This document shows, in pieces, positions 1 to 3,723 of a stretch of 5,912 nt of DNA (positions are counted from its first letter, which is position 1; each line of letters starts with the position of its first letter). The stretch is from assembly GCA_049889655.1 (NCBI GenBank), contig JBMHCY010000036.1, forward strand, positions 1 to 5,912. Reading direction: 5' to 3'. A model generated the notes under the pieces. The model had not been told where the DNA came from. It was given only the letters and a program-made list of their open reading frames with translations, and did not search any database. Origin of the DNA: UBA1172 sp049889655 (lineage in GTDB: Bacteria > Pseudomonadota > Alphaproteobacteria > Puniceispirillales > UBA1172). The translations under genes were made by a program, and so were the position numbers.

Positions 1-324
1 GCTGTCGGGCCCTTTTGGCATCGGTGCGCCGGTGAAGATACGCCAGGCAAAGCCGCGCGGGGCTTCGCCTTCATGGGGGTGACCGGCACGGATATGGCCA
101 CGGACAGGCAGCGGCAGGGCCTTAAGGTCATCATGGTGGAAAGCGTAGCCGTCGACCGCGGCGGTATCCTGGCGGGGGACATCAATCGGGGCGTGGATAT
201 CGTCATGCAGGATGCGGCCATGGGCAGCCGCGAGATCGAGACTTTCGGTTTCCGTCACGGGGCTGACCTCGGCGAGCAGGTGGGCGAGAGCTTCTTCCAG
301 TGTTGTGTCCTGCTGCAGCGTCAT
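1..324 (-). CDS. moeA: Molybdopterin molybdenumtransferase MoeA, N-terminal part (cut by window edge)
   Basis: MoeA inserts molybdate into adenylylated molybdopterin to form the molybdenum cofactor in the cytoplasm. Only the first 108 residues are present; the frame stays open to base 1, whereas family members are about 400 residues long. It was translated by hand from the ATG at 324-322. Visible family motifs are the D-x-P-x-x-D-T-A-A-V-D-G-Y-A segment (residues 48-61), equivalent to the usual DxPxxDxSAMDGYA, and R-I-F-T-G-A-P-M-P-K-G (residues 95-105), the conserved RIxTGAxxPxGAD region. A conserved-looking stretch, A-A-A-H-G-R-I-L (32-39), precedes them. The ATG shares four bases with the mobB stop (ATGA), so translation is probably coupled to mobB; only a weak AGG lies upstream. 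The serine of the usual SAMDGYA is alanine here, followed by A-V instead of A-M, a mild variation. Assignment as MoeA is firm; the missing C-terminal part cannot be judged. Confidence 0.9.
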   Translation of the reverse strand, partial: MTLQQDTTLEEALAHLLAEVSPVTETESLDLAAAHGRILHDDIHAPIDVPRQDTAAVDGYAFHHDDLKALPLPVRGHIRAGHPHEGEAPRGFAWRIFTGAPMPKGPDS

Positions 325-848
325 GAGGAAACCAGCCTGTTTTCAACGGCGGTGGCGATGGCTTCCGGATCATTGATATCGAGCCGTGGCAAGGGGCAGT
401 CATCCAGGGGCACATCGCTGGCAATCATCTTCACCCCGGGGAATTGAGGATGGATGAACGGCTGGCCTGTTTGCTCGCGCCAGATTTCGATCTTGGGGAA
501 ATCCACCGCCTTGAAGCCTTCGACGAGAACAAAATCAGCGGGGTCGAGTTCGGCCAGCAGGGCGGGCAGATCAGCTTCATTGCGATCCGGAGTTTCAGTG
601 AATTTCACCCGCCGCAATGCCGAGGAGACCAGCATCTGGCTTGCCCCGGCCTTGCGGTGACGCCAACTGTCCTTGCCCGGGGTGTCGGGATCAAACGCAT
701 GGTGAGCGTGCTTGATGCTGGCCACGCGATGACCGCGGGAGACCAGAATGCTGATCAGCTGTTCGGCCAGTGTTGTCTTGCCGGACCCGGAATACCCGGC
801 CAGGCCAAAGACGAAGCCATGCCGTTGCGGGTGCTGTTCAACCGTCAT
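321..848 (-). CDS. mobB: Molybdopterin-guanine dinucleotide biosynthesis adaptor protein MobB
   Basis: MobB is a GTP-binding P-loop protein that assists MobA in attaching GMP to molybdopterin, giving the guanine dinucleotide cofactor used by DMSO-reductase-family enzymes. The 175-residue product has the length usual for the family. The P-loop G-Y-S-G-S-G-K-T is at residues 18-25. A family-typical stretch I-K-H-A-H-H-x-F-D-x-D-x-P-G-K-D-S-x-R-H-R-x-A-G-A spans 45-69, and F-V-L-V-E-G-F-K (106-113) forms the Walker B-like strand. The ATG at 848-846 is preceded by AAGG (861-858) with a 9-base spacer. The start lies inside the end of pgsA (11-base overlap) and the stop overlaps the moeA start, so pgsA, mobB and moeA are probably co-translated. 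No mobA is present in the window, so it must lie elsewhere if the guanine dinucleotide form is made. Nothing is truncated. The assignment is secure from the P-loop plus the HAHH/PGKDS segment. Confidence 0.93.
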   Translation of the reverse strand: MTVEQHPQRHGFVFGLAGYSGSGKTTLAEQLISILVSRGHRVASIKHAHHAFDPDTPGKDSWRHRKAGASQMLVSSALRRVKFTETPDRNEADLPALLAELDPADFVLVEGFKAVDFPKIEIWREQTGQPFIHPQFPGVKMIASDVPLDDCPLPRLDINDPEAIATAVENRLVSS

Positions 849-1386
849 GCTGCAGCGCCTTGATGAAGTAGTCCCATCCTGTCCAGACAGTCATGATCGC
901 CGCGATCCAGAAGGCGGTGGCAGTGACTTCTGTCATGGGCCAGTTTGCGGGAACAACCGGGATGGCGACAGCCAGGCCGATGGCGATCAGCTGGGCGGTT
1001 GTCTTGAACTTGGCCATCAGAGTCACGTGCAGAACGAGTTTGCCTGCCATAAACTCGCGCAGGCCCGAGACGAAAACCTCACGCAGCAGGATCATCAGCC
1101 CCGGGATGAAGAGCAAACTGCCGAAGCCGTCATGCCCCATTAAGGCGATCAGGCATCCGGCGATGAGCAGTTTGTCAGCTATCGGGTCGAGCATTCGGCC
1201 GAGCGTTGAAATGGCGTCCAGTTGCCGGGCGATCATACCGTCAAGCCAGTCCGAGACAGATGCCGCCGCGAAGATGATTAGTGCTGCCAGCCGCCAGCCC
1301 TCGCCGCCAAAGAAGATCAGCAAAGGCACAACAATGCTGGCCAGCACGCGAAAGATGGTCAGAATGTTCGGGACCTGTTTGATCAC
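838..1386 (-). CDS. pgsA: CDP-diacylglycerol--glycerol-3-phosphate 3-phosphatidyltransferase PgsA (GTG start preferred)
   Basis: PgsA makes phosphatidylglycerol phosphate from CDP-diacylglycerol and glycerol 3-phosphate at the inner membrane, the committed step to phosphatidylglycerol and cardiolipin. The CDP-alcohol phosphotransferase signature D-x2-D-G-x2-A-R-x8-G-x3-D-x3-D is complete: D46, D49, G50, A53, R54, G63, D67, D71. About six hydrophobic segments are visible (roughly 14-26, 32-45, 73-84, 90-106, 131-146, 154-170), and the L-R-E-V-F-V-S-G-L-R-E-F segment (101-112) is typical of PgsA. The GTG at 1386-1384 is chosen because AGGAG (1400-1396) sits 9 bases upstream, the protein then begins V-I-K-Q-V-P-N-I-L-T-x-F-R like family members, and the length becomes 182 residues, the usual size. 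The same frame runs back to a TTG at 1440, which would add 18 residues with no family resemblance. uvrC lies 50 bases upstream; mobB overlaps the 3' end by 11 bases. Confidence 0.93.
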   Translation of the reverse strand: MIKQVPNILTIFRVLASIVVPLLIFFGGEGWRLAALIIFAAASVSDWLDGMIARQLDAISTLGRMLDPIADKLLIAGCLIALMGHDGFGSLLFIPGLMILLREVFVSGLREFMAGKLVLHVTLMAKFKTTAQLIAIGLAVAIPVVPANWPMTEVTATAFWIAAIMTVWTGWDYFIKALQHDG

Positions 1387-1395
1387 GTCGGGATG

Positions 1396-1400
1396 CTCCT
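1396..1400 (-). promoter_or_regulatory. Ribosome binding site of pgsA (AGGAG)
   Basis: The minus strand reads AGGAG at 1400-1396, with nine bases to the GTG at 1386. It is the clearest Shine-Dalgarno match I found before any gene in the window, and it decides the pgsA start in favour of GTG over the TTG at 1440, which has only a weak GGA upstream. Confidence 0.75.
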
Positions 1401-1436
1401 GGCAGGCAAAGCGGTCACCCACAGTTGTAGCTGTAA

Positions 1437-3344
1437 TCAACGCGAATTTCCATCATCGTGAAACCAGTTATAGATCGTTTCTGCCACCTGCCGGGAAATA
1501 CCCTCAACCTGGATAAGGTCAGGGATGCCGGCACGGGCAATCGAGCGGGCTGATCCGAAATGGGAAAGCAGGGCTTTCTTGCGCTTTGCCCCGATCCCGG
1601 GAATCTGATCAAGAGGAGAGCGTTCGGCGGCGATCTTGCGCTGCTGCCGGTGAGCGCCGATGGCAAACCGATGGGCTTCATCACGCAGCCGTTGCAAATA
1701 ATGCATGACCGGGGCGTTGTGGGGCAGGGTGAAGGAATCCCGCCCGGGCTGGTGAAATTCCTCACGCCCGGCGTTGCGGTCGGGCCCTTTGGCGATGGCG
1801 ACAAGCGGGATGTCATCAAGGCCGAGTTCCTGCATGACCTCAGCGGCTGAAGACAGCTGGCCCTTGCCGCCATCGAGCAGCACCAGATCAGGCCAGACAC
1901 CGGTTTGCCGGTCAGGGTCTTCGCGCATTGCCCGCTGAAACCGGCGCATGAGCACCTGCCGCATCATCGCGTAATCATCACCGCCAAACTCCGGGGTGTT
2001 CTCATCGCGGATGATGTTGAACTTGCGGTAGGCCGATTTGATGAACCCGTCTTCACCGGCAACGATCATCCCGCCGACAGCATTGCTGCCCTGGATGTGG
2101 GAGTTGTCATAAACCTCGATCCGTTGCGGCGGGGCATCAAGATCGAATAGGTCCTTGACGGCATCAAGCATCTTTTTCTGGCTTGATGCTCGTGCCATTT
2201 CCCGGCTCAAGGCCTCTTCGGCATTGCGTTCAGCCATCGCCATCAGGTTGCGGCGATGGCCGCGGGCCGGGCGGCTGATGCTGATCTTGCGGTCGCTTTT
2301 GGCCGAGAGCGCCTCGCCGATCAGTGCGGCCTGTTCGGGGATGGTATTGACCAGAATATCCTGTGGGCAGGGCTTGTCGTCATAGAACTGGCCGATAAAG
2401 GCAGCGATGATATCTTCCGGCCTTGCCTCGGCTTCATGTTTCGGGAAATAGGATTTGTTGCCGTAGTTCGAACCGTTCCGCATGAAGAACACCTGAATAC
2501 AACTGCGGCCACCGGACTGGCGGATGGCAATGATATCGGCGTTGAGCTCACTCGGCAGGTTAATATCCTGATGAGCCTGAATGCTGGTGAGGGCCCGGAT
2601 ACGATTCCGCCAAACTGCCGCTTCCTCAAAGTCGAGACGGTCTGCCGCAGCGTGCATCCGGTCAGCAAATTCCTTCTGAACCTGTTTTGAACTGCCGCCG
2701 AGAAAGCGTGCCGCCATGGCCACCTGGTCTTCATAATCCTCGGGGCTGATGCGGCCGACACACGGTGCCGTGCAGCGCTTGATCTGGTATTGCAGGCAGG
2801 GGCGCGTGCGGGCGGAAAATATCGAATCCGAACAGGTCCGCAGCATAAACGCCCGGGTCAATTCGGTGATTGTCCGGTTGACGGCACTGGCCGAGGCAAA
2901 GGGCCCGAACCATTCCGCCTGGCGTTTGCGGGGGCCGCGATGCTTGGCCAGTTGCGGCCAGTCATGATCACGGGTCAGCATGATATAGGGGAAACTCTTG
3001 TCATCACGCAGCAGGATGTTGAAGCGCGGCATCATTTTCTTGATCAGATTCGATTCGAGCAGCAGGGCTTCGACTTCGGTCCGGGTCGTGACGATCTCCA
3101 TCGACCGTGTTTCCGAGACCATCCGCATCAGCCGAGTCCCGAGGGCGTTGACCCGGGTGTAGCTCATGACCCGCTTGTTGAGCGCCTTCGCCTTGCCGAC
3201 ATAAAGCGCTTCTCCGGCATGATCGAGCATCCGGTAGACACCCGGCTGGCCTGTCAGCTTGCGCGCGGTCTCGCGGATCACACGCAGACCCCGATCGAGG
3301 TCGGGGCCGCTATTATCGGTCTGTGGCGGATTTTTTTCAGTCAT
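1437..3344 (-). CDS. uvrC: UvrABC system protein C (excinuclease subunit UvrC)
   Basis: UvrC makes both incisions of nucleotide excision repair after binding the UvrB-DNA pre-incision complex. The 635-residue product is full length (E. coli about 610). The N-terminal GIY-YIG nuclease (about 33-110) has G-V-Y (35-37), Y-V-G (48-50), R58 and E97 for the 3' cut. Four cysteines, C171, C183, C191 and C195, match the spacing of the UvrC iron-sulfur cluster. The UVR domain (about 222-257, L-D-F-E-E-A-A) contacts UvrB. The RNase H-like nuclease for the 5' cut shows V-Y-D-N-S-H-I-Q-G (D413), G-D-D-Y-A-M-M (455-461), L-L-D-G-G-K-G-Q (D491) and D-E-A-H-R-F-A (H558). A tandem helix-hairpin-helix (about 577-632, I-P-G-I-G and V-E-G-I-S) ends the protein. 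The ATG at 3344 is bounded by an in-frame TAA at 3356-3354, so no longer start exists; the ribosome binding site is weak. It leads the likely uvrC-pgsA-mobB-moeA operon. Confidence 0.98.
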   Translation of the reverse strand: MTEKNPPQTDNSGPDLDRGLRVIRETARKLTGQPGVYRMLDHAGEALYVGKAKALNKRVMSYTRVNALGTRLMRMVSETRSMEIVTTRTEVEALLLESNLIKKMMPRFNILLRDDKSFPYIMLTRDHDWPQLAKHRGPRKRQAEWFGPFASASAVNRTITELTRAFMLRTCSDSIFSARTRPCLQYQIKRCTAPCVGRISPEDYEDQVAMAARFLGGSSKQVQKEFADRMHAAADRLDFEEAAVWRNRIRALTSIQAHQDINLPSELNADIIAIRQSGGRSCIQVFFMRNGSNYGNKSYFPKHEAEARPEDIIAAFIGQFYDDKPCPQDILVNTIPEQAALIGEALSAKSDRKISISRPARGHRRNLMAMAERNAEEALSREMARASSQKKMLDAVKDLFDLDAPPQRIEVYDNSHIQGSNAVGGMIVAGEDGFIKSAYRKFNIIRDENTPEFGGDDYAMMRQVLMRRFQRAMREDPDRQTGVWPDLVLLDGGKGQLSSAAEVMQELGLDDIPLVAIAKGPDRNAGREEFHQPGRDSFTLPHNAPVMHYLQRLRDEAHRFAIGAHRQQRKIAAERSPLDQIPGIGAKRKKALLSHFGSARSIARAGIPDLIQVEGISRQVAETIYNWFHDDGNSR

Positions 3345-3443
3345 ATCATCATCTTATCCGTAATGGTCATCTTTTCCAGCCTCGCGGTGTTCAAAGGGAG
3401 AGAATCGCCTTTTCTGGCCATGCTTGACAGTATCCACCGTCCC

Positions 3444-3452
3444 TGTGGAAAA
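3444..3452 (-). promoter_or_regulatory. DnaA box 1 (TTTTCCACA)
   Basis: The minus strand reads TTTTCCACA, an exact match to the consensus TTWTNCACA. It is paired with an identical box 12 bases away in the same orientation, about one helical turn. A weaker inverted copy (GTATCCACC, 3430-3438) faces it on the plus strand. Confidence 0.6.
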
Positions 3453-3455
3453 CCA

Positions 3456-3464
3456 TGTGGAAAA
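3456..3464 (-). promoter_or_regulatory. DnaA box 2 (TTTTCCACA)
   Basis: This is the second identical copy of TTTTCCACA on the minus strand, three bases from box 1. Tandem same-phase boxes of this kind support cooperative DnaA binding at origins. Confidence 0.6.
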
Positions 3465-3503
3465 GAAACGCCTCAGCGAGCAGGAAGCGCAGTTTTCCGC
3501 CAA

Positions 3504-3516
3504 AATCAACAATTTG
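3504..3516 (+). promoter_or_regulatory. IHF binding site consensus (WATCAANNNNTTR)
   Basis: The plus strand reads AATCAA-CAAT-TTG, matching every fixed position of the IHF consensus. IHF bends DNA sharply and helps DnaA open origins. The site lies between the DnaA-box pair and the AT-rich tract and overlaps the one-mismatch DnaA box at 3512-3520. Confidence 0.5.
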
Positions 3517-3533
3517 CACAAATTTTAGGCACA
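3512..3533 (+). promoter_or_regulatory. Two weak DnaA boxes (one mismatch each)
   Basis: ATTTGCACA (3512-3520) and TTAGGCACA (3525-3533) each differ from TTWTNCACA at one position, and both are on the plus strand, 13 bases apart. They face away from the perfect boxes and sit at the edge of the AT-rich tract. One-mismatch boxes are not rare by chance, so the call rests on the clustering. Confidence 0.35.
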
Positions 3534-3598
3534 TAAAAATTAATCATTTGGAATCATGAGGTTAGAGTGTTTCAAGAAAAAAAATAAAGTTTTTACCC

Positions 3599-3613
3599 GT
3601 TCATTTTTCATTC
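3599..3613 (+). promoter_or_regulatory. Possible LexA-type direct repeat (GTTC-N7-ATTC)
   Basis: GTTC at 3599-3602 is followed after seven bases by ATTC, matching seven of eight fixed positions of the alphaproteobacterial LexA box GTTC-N7-GTTC. It lies about 255 bases upstream of the uvrC start, which is far for direct repression, and one mismatch in AT-rich DNA is weak evidence. Confidence 0.2.
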
Positions 3614-3645
3614 AATTTTACTGAATTATGTCGAAACTGTTGCGC

Positions 3646-3654
3646 TGTGTATAA
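3646..3654 (-). promoter_or_regulatory. DnaA box 3 (TTATACACA)
   Basis: The minus strand reads TTATACACA, an exact TTATNCACA box, differing from the strongest E. coli form (TTATCCACA) only at the free fifth base. It lies about 180 bases from the paired boxes, on the uvrB side of the AT-rich tract, so strong boxes flank the tract on both sides. Confidence 0.6.
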
Positions 3655-3688
3655 AACGAGGCGGTTTCGTTTCGCTTCACCGATATTT

Positions 3689-3701
3689 CATCAAAAACTT
3701 A
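3689..3701 (+). promoter_or_regulatory. Near-consensus IHF site (CATCAANNNNTTA)
   Basis: Matches WATCAANNNNTTR except for C in place of W at the first base. It overlaps the CtrA motif and the palindrome, so IHF and CtrA could compete here, as is described for the Caulobacter origin. Confidence 0.35.
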
Positions 3702-3709
3702 AGTTTTTG
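3692..3709. repeat. 18-bp perfect palindrome
   Basis: CAAAAACTT is followed directly by its reverse complement AAGTTTTTG, with no spacer. It lies 15 bases downstream of the uvrB stop. With no loop and no GC-rich stem it is a poor intrinsic terminator; a dimeric protein site or a cruciform element is more likely. It overlaps the first half of the CtrA motif. Confidence 0.9.
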
Positions 3710-3714
3710 TTAAC
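3699..3714 (+). promoter_or_regulatory. CtrA binding site consensus (TTAA-N7-TTAAC)
   Basis: TTAA at 3699-3702, seven bases, then TTAAC at 3710-3714: an exact match to the full CtrA site of alphaproteobacteria. CtrA is the cell-cycle response regulator that represses origin firing in Caulobacter. The site is about 355 bases from the uvrC start, too far for ordinary promoter control of that gene, and just past the uvrB stop, so a role in an origin fits better. Confidence 0.5.
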
Positions 3715-3723
3715 TATGGAAAA

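Larger units (their letters stand above)
3430..3714. other. Candidate replication origin (oriC-like region) between uvrB and uvrC
   Basis: This fills most of the 379-base gap between uvrB and uvrC and contains no gene that I can support. It gathers the parts expected of an alphaproteobacterial origin. There are three perfect TTWTNCACA DnaA boxes (3444-3452, 3456-3464, 3646-3654), two one-mismatch boxes (3512-3520, 3525-3533) and a weaker one at 3430-3438. An exact IHF consensus lies at 3504-3516, a near-exact one at 3689-3701, and a perfect CtrA site TTAA-N7-TTAAC at 3699-3714. Bases 3501-3720 are about 30% GC (67 of 220), against roughly 55-60% in the flanking genes, which suits duplex unwinding. 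Two GANTC methylation sites (3402-3406, 3551-3555) are present, about the chance number. Known: Caulobacter and Rickettsia origins combine DnaA, IHF and CtrA sites. Inferred: this is oriC. Alternatives are a DnaA-titration locus like datA or a complex promoter region for uvrC. Confidence 0.6.

Noticed and set aside
893..1516. 207-codon plus-strand open frame opposite pgsA
   Set aside because: It is antisense to the pgsA membrane segments and has no recognisable motif.
1415..1900. 161-codon minus-strand open frame within uvrC in another frame
   Set aside because: Overlaps the HhH and nuclease parts of uvrC, whose own frame is intact; it is serine/arginine/proline-rich in the way of frame-shifted GC-rich coding DNA.
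3424..3452. Perfect -35 hexamer TTGACA (3424-3429) on the plus strand
   Set aside because: The hexamer 17 bases on is GGAAAA, not a -10, and no plus-strand gene follows.
2790..3536. 248-codon plus-strand open frame opposite the 5' end of uvrC, running into the gap
   Set aside because: Most of it is antisense to the GIY-YIG and cysteine region of uvrC; its last part crosses the DnaA-box region and shows no protein-like features.
3402..3555. GANTC (CcrM) methylation sites as origin evidence
   Set aside because: Only two sites occur in the gap, about the number expected by chance.
3692..3723. Intrinsic terminator for uvrB
   Set aside because: The palindrome has no loop and an A/T stem, and the stem in the uvrB tail is separated from the U run by six bases; neither meets the usual form.
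3345..3723. Promoter for uvrC
   Set aside because: Minus-strand candidates such as GATACT (near 3435) and TTGAAT/TTGAAA hexamers lack a partner hexamer at acceptable spacing, so no call was made.
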